Shown here piece by piece: positions 8,391 through 16,006 of a DNA stretch of 44,838 nt. Every line of letters begins with the position of its first letter. Position 1 is the stretch's first letter. The notes under the pieces are model-generated. The model saw only the letters and a list, made by a program, of their open reading frames with translations, was not told the origin of the DNA and ran no database searches. Source of the DNA: Micrococcales bacterium (GTDB lineage Bacteria > Actinomycetota > Actinomycetes > Actinomycetales > Cellulomonadaceae); assembly GCA_009779195.1 (NCBI GenBank), contig WRET01000022.1, positions 1-44,838 on the forward strand, read 5' to 3'. A program made the translations under genes and the position numbers.

Positions 8391-8406
8391 TGACACCCCT
8401 ATGTCA
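8391..8406. promoter_or_regulatory. Operator between hydrolase and WYL regulator
   Basis: TGACA (8391-8395), 6-bp spacer, TGTCA (8402-8406). It lies in the 50-bp gap between divergent starts and probably overlaps both promoters. TGACA-N6-TGTCA is a pattern I associate with YafY/DeoR-type WYL regulators. Assignment to the adjacent regulator is inferred. Confidence 0.6.
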
Positions 8407-8416
8407 CTATTTCTGG

Positions 8417-9115
8417 GTGAACCGAACTGATCGTCTGTACGCGTTGCGTGAGGAGCTGCGCCGGGCCGGCCCGGGCGGCCGCACCGCGGCCTGGCTGGCC
8501 TCTGAGCTCGAGGTCAGCGTCCGGACGGTCAAACGCGATATCAGCGCCCTGCAGCAAGGGGGCTTTCCGGTGTGGGCCCGACCCGGACCAGCCGGAGGGT
8601 ACGTCGTCGACGCGTCGGCCACCTTGCCGCCGGTCAACATCACCGCCGCTGAGGCTTCGGCCCTGGCTGCGGCGCTGGGAGCCCACCGTGGCCAGCCGTT
8701 CGCCCGCCACGGCGCGGCGGCGCTGACCAAGATCCTGGCCGTCATGGACGAGCCAACCCGGGCCCGCACGCAGCGGCTGTGCGACCGCATCTGGATCGAC
8801 GACGACGACCAGCCCGGCCGCTCGGCCGTCGTCGGCCCCGTCGAACAAGCCCTCGCCGAACGTCGCGTCCTCGCCCTGGACTACCGCGACGCCCAGGGGA
8901 CCGTGACCTCTCGTCGTGCGGACCCCCAGCTGCTGGCCTGTGCCGCAGGGTGCTGGTACCTCGTCGCGCACTGCCGTCTACGAGACCAGGTGCGTCGTTT
9001 CCGCCTCGACCGCATCGTGCGGGCCACCCTCACGTCCGAGACCGCGACCGACATCGACCTCGCCGACCTCGGTCAGCCACCCCCCACCGCACACCCCGTC
9101 GTTCCTCGCCCATGA
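8417..9115 (+). CDS. YafY-type transcriptional regulator (HTH + WYL domain)
   Basis: 232 aa from GTG 8417. An ATG at 8390 in the same frame is possible but would place the operator inside the gene. Residues 1-60 are an HTH_11/DeoR-like winged helix (DRLYALREELRRAG, then SELEVSVRTVKRDISALQQGG). Then a GPAGGY wing and a linker helix region, and a C-terminal WYL-like ligand-sensing domain: LDYRDAQG, ADPQLL, CWYLVAHC and RRFRLDRI. The family's W-Y-L tripeptide is present in WYL of CWYLVAHC. Expected to control itself and the divergent hydrolase through the TGACA palindrome. Confidence 0.92.
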   Translation: MNRTDRLYALREELRRAGPGGRTAAWLASELEVSVRTVKRDISALQQGGFPVWARPGPAGGYVVDASATLPPVNITAAEASALAAALGAHRGQPFARHGAAALTKILAVMDEPTRARTQRLCDRIWIDDDDQPGRSAVVGPVEQALAERRVLALDYRDAQGTVTSRRADPQLLACAAGCWYLVAHCRLRDQVRRFRLDRIVRATLTSETATDIDLADLGQPPPTAHPVVPRP

Positions 9116-9178
9116 GACCAGCGGTCAGCTCAGGTGGCTCTGCTCGGCCAGCACCAAGACGTCACCAAGGTTGGGGTT

Positions 9179-9218
9179 CGCCCCGTTGAAGGTTCCGTGG
9201 AGAACGTTCAACGGGGCG
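9179..9218. terminator. Strong hairpin terminator after the WYL regulator
   Basis: CGCCCCGTTGAA (9179-9190) pairs with TTCAACGGGGCG (9207-9218) over 12 bp; after one G-G mismatch GTTC and GAAC extend the stem inward. It lies between the regulator stop and the convergent permease remnant and could terminate both. Confidence 0.75.
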
Positions 9219-9241
9219 GGACCGTGTTCTGCGTCCAAGAG

Positions 9242-9603
9242 TCAGGCGTCTCGTCGGTGCAGGACGACTGCGGTGATGGCCAGCGCGGCGGCGGTCCACA
9301 AGACGAGCACCGCAAGACCGCTCCAGGGTGTCGAAGGCCACCAGCCGTTGAAGACCTGCTGCAGCTCGAACCCGGCCATCGGTGTGACCCGACCGTAGAC
9401 GCCCAGGCCCGGTCCGCTGGGTTCCAGGAAGAGGTAGGGCAAGACGACCGTGGCGACCAGGACGACGATGGGTCCAGCGATCCTCCGCCAGAGCATCCCC
9501 ACACAGATGGCGATCACCGCGATCAGGGCGACCGCCACCGCCGTGGCGACGGCTGCCACCACGGCTTCGGCCGAGGGGTAGGGGTGGGAGCCAGCGACCG
9601 GGT
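9242..9603 (-). pseudogene. C-terminal fragment of an ABC-2-type permease (5' end lost)
   Basis: The last 115-120 residues of a membrane protein: helices around AVVAAVATAVAVALIAVIAI and GPIVVLVATVVLPYLFL, an external loop with FELQQVFNGWWPSTPW, a final helix WSGLAVLVLWTAAALA, and the tail HRRDA. This layout fits the C-terminus of actinobacterial ABC permeases. Upstream of about 9603 the same frame runs into the antisense of a response-regulator gene and makes no sense as protein, so the N-terminal part is missing. No start codon with a ribosome-binding site exists at the break. Confidence 0.75.
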
Positions 9604-10039
9604 CCATGTCGTCGTCCTGACCACGTTCGACCTCGACGAGTACGTCTACGACGCGATCGTGGCCGGTGCGAGCGGTTTCCTGCTCAAGGACGTCACCGCA
9701 GAGCACCTGTTCGACGCGGTCCGTGCTACCGCCGCCGGTGGGGCCGTCCTGGCCCCTGGTGCGACCAGGCGCCTCGTCGACGAGCTCGCCCGCCTGCGCC
9801 CCCGCCCACCGGCCCGCTCCCAGCGAGACCTCGGCCTCACCCCCCGCGAGACTGAGGTCCTCCGCCTGGTCGCCGCCGGGCTGTCCAACTCCGAGATCGC
9901 CACGCACCTGGTCGTCGGCGAAGAGACGGTCAAGACCCACGTCAGCCACCTGCTCACCAAGCTCGCCGTCCGCGACCGCACCCAGGCCGTCGTCGTCGCC
10001 TACGAGTCGGGCCTCGTCACCCCTGGCCAGAGCGGCTGA
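9602..10039 (+). pseudogene. Headless NarL/FixJ-type response regulator
   Basis: About 145 codons. The frame begins inside the receiver domain at strand beta-4 (VVVLTTFDLDEYVYDAI), continues with the K of GFLLKDV, and ends with an intact LuxR-type HTH (LTPRETEVLRLVAAGLSNSEIATHL, then GEETVKTHVSHLLTKL). The first half of the receiver, including the phosphoacceptor Asp, is absent. Immediately upstream the DNA switches to the antisense of the permease fragment. Probably non-functional, although an unregulated HTH fragment could still bind DNA if it were translated. Confidence 0.85.
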
Positions 10040-10154
10040 CCGCAACAAGACTCGCCTCCCGCAGGGCCGCCGGAGACACGACTGCAGATCTGTGGGGCAA
10101 CCAGCAACGCCCGGATGACCATCTCTCGTCGTCGACCAGGGTGCTGGCCGCAGG

Positions 10155-11576
10155 TCAGGTGTCGATGAGGTAGGCGAGGAACGCGGCTGGGACGGCCCAG
10201 GCGTCGTGGTCGGATCCGGTGTCCAGGACGTCGCGGGTGGTCAAGATGCCGTTCCACTGTGAGGCGTTGACTGTGGCGGCCTCACCCGCCCATCGGCCCG
10301 AGCTCACGTACTTGCCCTCGATCGCGACACCAGCCAGTGGTTCGGCGACGAAATCGATCTCCTTGCGGGTTGCTGTTCGTGCGTGGAACAGGAACGAGTC
10401 CTCGGTCCATGGTGTGCCCGCGGCGCATGCGGCCCTGTGGATCGCGGTGCCGATCTGCATCTCGGCAAGGATGGTCGTGTCGATGTCGCTGCGTTCGCGG
10501 TTGCGCAGGTGGGCGAGGCGGGCGATGAGCGGGTCGATGGCGTAGACCTTGTCTTGTGCGCGTTCTCGAGGGGTCCACGTGCTGTCGTCTTTTTGGGGGC
10601 AGTGCCAGATCAGGTAGGCGTCGCGTAGGTACTCCACGTGGCGGCTGACGGTGGCCGGGGCGAGGTCGATGTCTGCGGCGATGTTCGCCATGTTCAGCGG
10701 AGAGGCCATCGACCGCATGAGACGACCGACCATCGCGGTCGTCGTCGTGCTCGACAGGCGGCTGTCTGCGAAGGCGTCGCGGTAGACGACGTCGAACAGG
10801 TCGCGGACGAAGCTGTCTGGGATGGGTGCCCCAGCTCGCAGCGCCGCGACGCTCACGGGGAACCCCCCGTACCACAGGTACTGTTCCCACAAGCGAACCA
10901 GCGGAGCCAGCCAGCCCAACAAGGCAGTGTAGGCGGCTGCGGCGTCCCGGGACCGCAGTCTGGACAGCGGCAGGTGGGTGGCGGGCAGGGAGTCGTCCAG
11001 GATCCGCGCGAAGGTGGCAAAGCCCATCGGCATGAGGGTGCGGTCAGTGTTGGGTGCGGTTCCCCGGCGCCCGGCAAGGACCCCTGAGGCGGCCGTGAGC
11101 TGCCTGGCACTTGAGCCAGTGAGCACGACGGTCGCGGAGGCGAATTCTGGGTCGTTGTCTCGCAGCCACTTGATCTGCTGTGCCCAGTTGCCGGTCACGG
11201 CGCTGACCTCGTCGATGAACCACCAGCGCGTGTGGTTCGGTGGGACTGGTGGCAGCGCAGCACGCTGCGCCAGGGTCCGTAGGTCCTTGGCTGCCCACCC
11301 GTCGGCGGCCACCCGGATGATCGCGGTCGGAGGAACCCCGGACTCGACCAGGGAAGCGATGGCCTGCTTGACGGCGACGGTCTTGCCAACCCGGCGGGGT
11401 CCACGCAGGAGGTAGAGATTGCCAGGGTCGAGGTTGTCCAGACAGCTGCTGCGGTACCCCAGTCCGCGGTCGCTGACCTGCCGCAGGTCGGTGTCGGTGG
11501 CCACCCAGTCTCGGCGGCGCCACCACGGGTTCGTCGCCGAGACCTCTGCCGCCATCTCGCCGATCTTCGTGGCCAT
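10155..11576 (-). CDS. AAA+ ATPase with DUF4143 domain
   Basis: 473 aa from ATG 11576, with AGGAG 5 nt upstream. The N-terminal AAA_14-like ATPase has Walker A GPRRVGKT (about residue 58) and Walker B WWFIDEVS (about 120), followed by sensor-like VVLTGSSARQL. The middle has a winged-helix segment (MANIAADIDLAPATVSRHVEYLRDAYLI), and the C-terminal DUF4143 region has the nuclease-like pieces RKEIDFVAEP and VAIEGKY. Such proteins are widespread, often mobile, and of unclear function. Tandem extended -10 motifs lie upstream. It is flanked on both sides by gene remnants, which suggests it belongs to a region of insertion and deletion. Confidence 0.9.
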   Translation of the reverse strand: MATKIGEMAAEVSATNPWWRRRDWVATDTDLRQVSDRGLGYRSSCLDNLDPGNLYLLRGPRRVGKTVAVKQAIASLVESGVPPTAIIRVAADGWAAKDLRTLAQRAALPPVPPNHTRWWFIDEVSAVTGNWAQQIKWLRDNDPEFASATVVLTGSSARQLTAASGVLAGRRGTAPNTDRTLMPMGFATFARILDDSLPATHLPLSRLRSRDAAAAYTALLGWLAPLVRLWEQYLWYGGFPVSVAALRAGAPIPDSFVRDLFDVVYRDAFADSRLSSTTTTAMVGRLMRSMASPLNMANIAADIDLAPATVSRHVEYLRDAYLIWHCPQKDDSTWTPRERAQDKVYAIDPLIARLAHLRNRERSDIDTTILAEMQIGTAIHRAACAAGTPWTEDSFLFHARTATRKEIDFVAEPLAGVAIEGKYVSSGRWAGEAATVNASQWNGILTTRDVLDTGSDHDAWAVPAAFLAYLIDT

Positions 11577-11639
11577 AGGTGCTCCTGTGCGGTCGCGGAA
11601 CGATCAGGAAGGTACCCCTTCTAGATCGATGATCGAAAC

Positions 11640-11684
11640 AGAATGTATACCATCTGTATCGAGTTGCGAGCTAGAATGTATACC
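11640..11684. promoter_or_regulatory. Paired AGAATGTATACC motifs upstream of the ATPase gene
   Basis: Two identical 12-bp copies, 11640-11651 and 11673-11684, start exactly 33 bp apart (about three helical turns), each containing the palindrome GTATAC. On the minus strand the first reads TGGTATACAT, an extended -10 (TGnTATACA) about 65 nt before the ATPase start. They could be tandem promoters or paired operators. Confidence 0.45.
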
Positions 11685-11760
11685 TCGGCACTGTCGAAGA
11701 GCGGGGACACCCCTCGCCTCAGCCACAAAACCGCAGGTAAGAGCGGTGCCTGGGTCGCAG
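11685..11760. other. Intergenic remainder before the kinase remnant
   Basis: Together with the paired motifs and the kinase remnant this fills the gene-free stretch 11577-11980. I see no further coding signal, RNA gene or hairpin here. Confidence 0.3.
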
Positions 11761-11920
11761 GCGGACCTGCTGCGGGTCTTCGAAAGGGTCTTCCGCACCG
11801 ACGCGCCCGTCCGACGGCAACGGCCTGGCCCTGGCCCGCTGGGTCAGCCACCTCGACGTGACCTCGACCCTCGGGTCAGGTAGGGCGTCCAGCGTTGACA
11901 TCGCGTTGAAGCCGCGTTGA
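11761..11920 (+). pseudogene. Decayed C-terminal fragment of a histidine kinase
   Basis: The first frame (11761 on) reads ADLLRVFERVFRTDAPV, matching the HATPase F-box region DLLRIFERFFRADA of the intact kinase in this window. After a frameshift near 11810 the second frame reads DGNGLALARWVSHL, DVTSTLGSG and SVDIAL to a stop at 11918-11920, matching the G2 box GNGLGLALVRR and the final strand. So it is the last 50 or so residues of a kinase, frameshifted and headless. It lies just upstream of the ABC exporter and is probably a remnant of that exporter's lost two-component system. Confidence 0.75.
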
Positions 11921-11980
11921 AGCTGCGTTCACACAGCAGGCGCACGGTGGGTGCTGTCAGTCCACCGAAGGGAGAGCGCC

Positions 11981-12796
11981 ATGGCGCCGGTCATCGAGGT
12001 CGAGAACCTCGTCAAGCAGTACAAGAAAGCCAAGAAGCCTGCCGTCGACGGTGTGAGCTTCACCGTGGAGGCCGGGGAGCTCTTCGCGTTCCTGGGGCCC
12101 AACGGCGCGGGGAAGACCACGACGATCTCCATCCTCACCACGACGTTGGCCAAGACCTCAGGCGACGTGCGGATCGCCGGGTTCGACATCGACGCGCAGG
12201 CCAGAGCGGTCCGAGAGCAGATCGGGATCGTCTTCCAGCGGCCTGGTCTGGACCTGGGCCTGACCGCTGAGCAGAACATCCGGTTCCACGCGGCGATGTA
12301 CGGGGTCTACACCTACCGTCCGTCGTTCGCGATGATGCCCGCCGAGTACCGCCAGCGCGTCACTGGGCTCGCGCAGGTCGTCGGCCTGGGCGACGCGTTG
12401 TTCCGGCCGGTCGGCAAGCTCTCCGGGGGGATGCAGCGCAAGCTCGAGGTCATCCGGTCGCTGGTCCACACCCCGCAGGTGTTGTTCCTCGACGAGCCGA
12501 CACAAGGGCTGGACGCCGTCGCCCGGCGCAACCTGTGGGAGTACCTCGACCAGATGCGCCGAGAGCAAGGCACGACAGTGTTCTTGACCACCCACTACAT
12601 CGACGAGGCCGAAGGCGCCGACACCGTGTGCGTCATCAACGGTGGCCAGGTCGCCATGTGCTGCCCACCAGCGCAGATGAAGCAGACCATGGGTGCGGCG
12701 ACCCTGGAGGACGCCTACGTCGACTACCTGCGCTGGACCGGGACCGACGCGACCGCCCTGAGCGAGTCGTTCGACCTGACCGAGGTGGCCTCATGA
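11981..12796 (+). CDS. ABC transporter ATP-binding protein (DrrA/NodI-like)
   Basis: 271 aa from ATG 11981 (GGGAGA upstream). Walker A is GPNGAGKTT, the signature LSGGMQRKLEV, Walker B VLFLDEPTQGLD, and H-loop TTHYIDEAE, all intact. The sequence resembles the DrrA/NodI/CcmA group that energises two-component exporters for drugs and lipids or polyketides. It overlaps the permease gene by ATGA, so the two are translated together as one exporter. Confidence 0.95.
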   Translation: MAPVIEVENLVKQYKKAKKPAVDGVSFTVEAGELFAFLGPNGAGKTTTISILTTTLAKTSGDVRIAGFDIDAQARAVREQIGIVFQRPGLDLGLTAEQNIRFHAAMYGVYTYRPSFAMMPAEYRQRVTGLAQVVGLGDALFRPVGKLSGGMQRKLEVIRSLVHTPQVLFLDEPTQGLDAVARRNLWEYLDQMRREQGTTVFLTTHYIDEAEGADTVCVINGGQVAMCCPPAQMKQTMGAATLEDAYVDYLRWTGTDATALSESFDLTEVAS

Positions 12797-13620
12797 CGAC
12801 CGCAGTGCTGGACACCCCACGTGTGAACCTCCCTGCCATGAGCCGCGAGCTGCGAGCTGTCGTCGCCGTGACCGCCAGGGACGTGACGATCACCCTCAAG
12901 AGCCCCGGGACCATGATCATGGGCCTGGCCATGCCGCTGATGATGATGGGCCTCATCGGCGGGAACCTCATGGCGAACATGACCGGTGGGATCGAGTTCG
13001 ATTTCGGCGAGTTCATGCTCGTCGGGATGCTCGTGAACATGCTGTTCATGATGACGACGATGGGGGTGACGACACTCATCGACGACACCGAGGCGAACTT
13101 CAGCGCCGAGATGCTCGTCGCCCCTGTCTCGCGTTACTCGATCATCATCGGAAAGATCCTCGGGTCCGCTTTTATGGCGATGGTCTCGTCCCTGGGTGTG
13201 CTCGCCGTGGGCCTGGTCATGGGGATCACCTTGACGCCCTGGCAGCTGCTCGTGCTGTTCGCCCTGGCACCGGGGATGTGCCTGGCCGGAGGATCGCTGG
13301 CCGTGATCGTCATGGGCGTCATCAAGTCCAAGAAAACCGCGAACATGGTCGTCATGCTCATCACGATGCCGCAGATGTTCTTGTCCGGCGTGATCATCCC
13401 CATCGCCAGCTCGACCGGTGTGCTGTTCGTCCTGGCCCGCATCTTGCCGATGACGTACTGCGTCGACCTGGCCCGCGCCGTGGTCTACTCCGGCACCCCG
13501 ACGTACTCCCAGGTGGTGCTGTTCCACCCCGCGGTGAGCCTGGCCGTCGTCGGGTCCCTGACAGTGGTGTTCCTCGTCATCGGAACCTACCTGTACGCCC
13601 GCTCAGAAAAAGACCGCTGA
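12793..13620 (+). CDS. ABC-2 type transporter permease
   Basis: 275 aa from ATG 12793, inside the ATGA overlap with the ATPase gene. About six membrane helices: segments near MIMGLAMPLMMMGLIGG, FMLVGMLVNMLFMMTTMG, SAFMAMVSSLGVLAVGLVMG, LLVLFALAPGMCLAGG, VMLITMPQMFLSGVI and SLTVVFLVIGTYL. The conserved ABC-2 loop (MPQMFLSGVIIPIA, then LPMTYCVDLARA) is present. It forms an exporter with the preceding ATPase; the substrate is unknown. Unlike the truncated permease at 9242-9603 it is full length. Confidence 0.93.
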   Translation: MTTAVLDTPRVNLPAMSRELRAVVAVTARDVTITLKSPGTMIMGLAMPLMMMGLIGGNLMANMTGGIEFDFGEFMLVGMLVNMLFMMTTMGVTTLIDDTEANFSAEMLVAPVSRYSIIIGKILGSAFMAMVSSLGVLAVGLVMGITLTPWQLLVLFALAPGMCLAGGSLAVIVMGVIKSKKTANMVVMLITMPQMFLSGVIIPIASSTGVLFVLARILPMTYCVDLARAVVYSGTPTYSQVVLFHPAVSLAVVGSLTVVFLVIGTYLYARSEKDR

Positions 13621-13649
13621 CAAACACCACGAGAGAAGACCGCCCATTG

Positions 13650-13680
13650 GTCTAGATCGTTCGTGAAGAACGCCCTAGAC
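13650..13680. terminator. Hairpin after the ABC exporter operon
   Basis: GTCTAG (13650-13655) pairs with CTAGAC (13675-13680), and inside it GTTC pairs with GAAC (13659-13662/13668-13671). It lies 30 nt after the permease stop, between convergent operons. Confidence 0.5.
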
Positions 13681-13696
13681 AATGCGCCAGCTCGCG

Positions 13697-13722
13697 GACC
13701 AGACAGTTGAGCTCATCTGGTC
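13697..13722 (-). terminator. Hairpin at the end of the MFS gene
   Basis: GACCAGA (13697-13703) pairs with TCTGGTC (13716-13722), a perfect 7-bp stem with a 12-nt loop overlapping the MFS stop codon (13713-13715). Confidence 0.4.
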
Positions 13723-15116
13723 TCGACCGGTTCTTTCCCGGGGAGCAGGAACGACCCGACGGCTCCGACGACGGTGAACCCGATGGCCCACCAGAAAGTT
13801 GTGTGGAACGCGGCGGCCTTGGCGTCGGGCGACGTCGCAGCGTTGAGGGCGCTGGTGAGGATGACTGCGAGGACCGCGGTGCCAAAAGCCCCGCCGAGCT
13901 GGGAGGCGATACGGCTGATGATGGAGGCGTCGGGGACCTGCGCGCGCTCCAGGCCGCGGAAAGCCAACGCCATGAGCGGGACGGTGACAGCACCAAGGCC
14001 AAAACCCCGCACGGTCAGGACCACCATGAGCCACACCTGGTTGGTGCTCGTCCCGGCGAGGGCGAACGGCACAGTCCCGACCGCGGCGATGGCGAAACCT
14101 GCGACAGCCAGCGGACGCGAGCCGAGGGTGTCTGACAGGCGTCCTGCGATCGAACGGCTGAAGAACGTCCCGACCCCCTGCGGGATGAGGAGCATCCCCG
14201 CCGCGAGGACGCTCATCCCCCGCAGCTGCTGGAAGTACAACGGGAGCAGCAGCATCGCCCCGTACAGCGAGATTCCTGAGAGCACGAGCATCAACGACGA
14301 CGAGGCCAGCGGCCAGTGCCGCAGCAGCAGCACGTCGACCAGGGCCCGGGCCCGTTGGCGCACTGCCCACACGACGAAAGCCCCGAGCAGCACCACCCCG
14401 GCACCGGTCGGCACGAGCACGTCGGCACGGGTAAAACCCCCGTCCGCGACGGTGTTGGACAGCCCGTACAGCACCCCGACGAGCCCAGGGGCCATGAGCG
14501 CGAAACCCACGAGGTCGAAGTGCGAGCGCTGCGGTGCCCCGTCACGCGGCATGACGATCGCGGCGAGCACGAGCCCGACGACGCACAACGGTACATTGAC
14601 CCAGAACAGCCACGACCAGTGCAGGTGCGTGAGGATCACCCCGCCGACCACCGGCCCGAGGATCGGCCCGAGCACAGCAGGCAGCGCGACGACCGACATC
14701 ACGCGGCCCAGCTGTTTGCCCCCCGCCGCCTGCATGACGATCGTCGACGTCAGCGGCATCATGATCCCGCCACCGGTGCCCTGGACGACGCGGAAGACGA
14801 TGAGGCTCGACGCGCTCCACGACAGGCTCGCCAGCACCGACCCGACGAGGAACACCGACAGCGCGACCATCCACAGACGTTTGGCCCCCAGCACCCGCTG
14901 CGCCCACCCGGTGACCGGGATCGTCACACCCAGCGCCAGCAGGTACCCCGTGGAGACCCACTGGATCGTCGCCACCGACGCGTGCAGGTCGGTGGCCAGG
15001 GTGTGCAACGCCAACGAGACGATGGTCGTGTCGAACATCACCGCCAGCGCACCGACCACCACCGCCCCCACAGTGCGCCACACCGCAGGGTCGACCTCGG
15101 TCTGGGTCTCGGACAC
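13713..15116 (-). CDS. MFS drug efflux transporter, DHA2 (EmrB/QacA) family
   Basis: About 467 aa with 14 predicted helices, the DHA2 number. Motif C-like VVGGVILTH, the DHA2 signature FDTTIVSLAL in helix 1, WVSTGYLLALGVTIPVTGW in helices 1-2 and RVVQGTGGGIMMPLTSTIV in helix 4 are all recognisable. Expected to be a proton-coupled exporter of drugs or other hydrophobic compounds. Three consecutive GTG codons begin the frame; AAGGAG is ideally spaced for the third (15116), so I use that one. No regulator is directly attached. Confidence 0.93.
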   Translation of the reverse strand: MSETQTEVDPAVWRTVGAVVVGALAVMFDTTIVSLALHTLATDLHASVATIQWVSTGYLLALGVTIPVTGWAQRVLGAKRLWMVALSVFLVGSVLASLSWSASSLIVFRVVQGTGGGIMMPLTSTIVMQAAGGKQLGRVMSVVALPAVLGPILGPVVGGVILTHLHWSWLFWVNVPLCVVGLVLAAIVMPRDGAPQRSHFDLVGFALMAPGLVGVLYGLSNTVADGGFTRADVLVPTGAGVVLLGAFVVWAVRQRARALVDVLLLRHWPLASSSLMLVLSGISLYGAMLLLPLYFQQLRGMSVLAAGMLLIPQGVGTFFSRSIAGRLSDTLGSRPLAVAGFAIAAVGTVPFALAGTSTNQVWLMVVLTVRGFGLGAVTVPLMALAFRGLERAQVPDASIISRIASQLGGAFGTAVLAVILTSALNAATSPDAKAAAFHTTFWWAIGFTVVGAVGSFLLPGKEPVETR

Positions 15117-15272
15117 CACCACTCCTTTGGATACGCTGTGTCTCTTGGGCCGTCAGCCTAGACCGCCGCTCCGCGACCGCACAGGAGCACCTATGGTGAG
15201 AGAAATCTTTCACCAGCGACTCATGCACACGTCGGCGGCTGCGCTACCTGCGTGGATGCAGAACGGGCGGGC

Positions 15273-15602
15273 TCATCTTCCTTCTGGGACGAGGCCCAGG
15301 TAGCGGGCGACGGTGTGCTCGAGCTCGGCCATGTCGGCGCCGGTGAGGTAGTCGACGGGCTCGCCGACGACGTAGTCGGTGTCGATGGTGCGGATCTGGT
15401 CAACCAGGAGCCGGGCGGGGCGCCCGGCGATATGCACCTGCGGGCGGGTCACAGCTGGTTGTGCCGAGGTGGACGTGGGCACGACCACGGCGACCGACAG
15501 CAACGAGCTGGTCGGTGAGAGCACGACGCCCAGACGCCGTCCACGCTGTTCGTGACCGCGGGTCTGGCCCAGGTCGACCTGGTAGACCGCCCCTCGGATC
15601 AC
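15273..15602 (-). CDS. MazF/PemK-type toxin (endoribonuclease)
   Basis: 109 aa from GTG 15602, which overlaps the antitoxin stop as GTGA, with GGAGG just upstream. Typical MazF landmarks: IRGAVYQVDLG at the N-terminus, GHEQRGRRLGVVLSP (the conserved G-x-E-q...GrRp-V-v-lS), PTSTSAQP and VDQIRTIDTD. These proteins cleave mRNA at short sequences and are neutralised by the upstream antitoxin. The gene order, antitoxin then toxin with overlapping codons, is the standard layout. Activity and cleavage site cannot be read from sequence. Confidence 0.92.
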   Translation of the reverse strand: MIRGAVYQVDLGQTRGHEQRGRRLGVVLSPTSSLLSVAVVVPTSTSAQPAVTRPQVHIAGRPARLLVDQIRTIDTDYVVGEPVDYLTGADMAELEHTVARYLGLVPEGR

Positions 15603-15799
15603 CACGCCTCCGGCTCGGCGTTGAGGTCCTCCTCGGCGATACGTCCGGCGTCGCGGCGCAGCTGTTCTTCCCATACCTGCTGGTCGAGCAGCCGCAAAGC
15701 CCGCCGGATGGTGTCAGTCGTCGTCTCCCCAGGACGGGCGGCGCTGCGCAGGATCCGCTGGTCGTCACCGGTGGGCCGGAAACCGATCGTCGTGGTCAC
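15599..15799 (-). CDS. Putative ribbon-helix-helix-type antitoxin of the MazF toxin
   Basis: 66 aa from GTG 15799. An N-terminal short strand (TTTIGFRPTGDDQRIL), a Thr-rich turn and a helix TTDTIRRALRLLDQQ resemble CopG/RHH antitoxins. The C-terminal acidic tail (AEEDLNAEPEAW) would be the toxin-binding segment. It is directly followed by the toxin with a 4-nt overlap. The start is 6 nt after a good -10 box, so the mRNA is probably leaderless. Position makes the antitoxin role likely; sequence similarity alone is weak. Confidence 0.8.
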   Translation of the reverse strand: MTTTIGFRPTGDDQRILRSAARPGETTTDTIRRALRLLDQQVWEEQLRRDAGRIAEEDLNAEPEAW

Positions 15800-15805
15800 C
15801 CCACC

Positions 15806-15835
15806 ACTGTACCGCTGCGTGTAACAGATGTTCAA
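15806..15835 (-). promoter_or_regulatory. Promoter of the toxin-antitoxin operon
   Basis: On the minus strand TTGAAC (15835-15830) and TACAGT (15811-15806) are 18 bp apart. The GTG of the antitoxin begins 6 nt after the -10 box, so transcription probably starts at or beside the start codon (leaderless). Confidence 0.6.
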
Positions 15836-15840
15836 CACCC

Positions 15841-15985
15841 CGGAAGACAATGGGGACGGTTCCTATGTCCTGCCTGGTCAGCGCGCCGTCAGACTGTGTT
15901 CAGTCCGGTTCCTCTGTCACCCTCGCCCAGGCGGCACCAGCCCGCTGACCAGGCAAGACATAGGAACCGTCCCCAGTGTCTTCGG
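15841..15985. repeat. REP/REPIN-like palindromic element
   Basis: Two 43-bp arms, 15841-15883 and 15943-15985, are inverted copies with only three mismatches, separated by 59 bp. Each arm contains GGGGACGGTTCCTATGTC. GGGGAC-type palindromic repeats of this style are associated with REP-associated IS200-like Y1 transposases (RAYT) in other bacteria. No transposase is present here, so this would be a non-autonomous copy. It begins 6 bp upstream of the toxin-antitoxin promoter and ends 22 bp from the histidine kinase stop. Confidence 0.75.
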
Positions 15986-16006
15986 AGCGGCACGACTTCT
16001 CCGGCA

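Noticed and set aside
9242..10048. A single 268-codon minus-strand gene covering the permease fragment
   Set aside because: Only the last 115-120 codons read as protein; the first half is the antisense of the LuxR-type HTH. It is a chance fusion across a deletion scar.
11604..11851. Short minus-strand frames upstream of the AAA+ ATPase
   Set aside because: They are antisense to the kinase remnant and the paired motifs, with no ribosome-binding site and no domain.
15841..15985. Complete insertion sequence
   Set aside because: The inverted arms enclose only 59 bp with no transposase and no target-site duplication visible.
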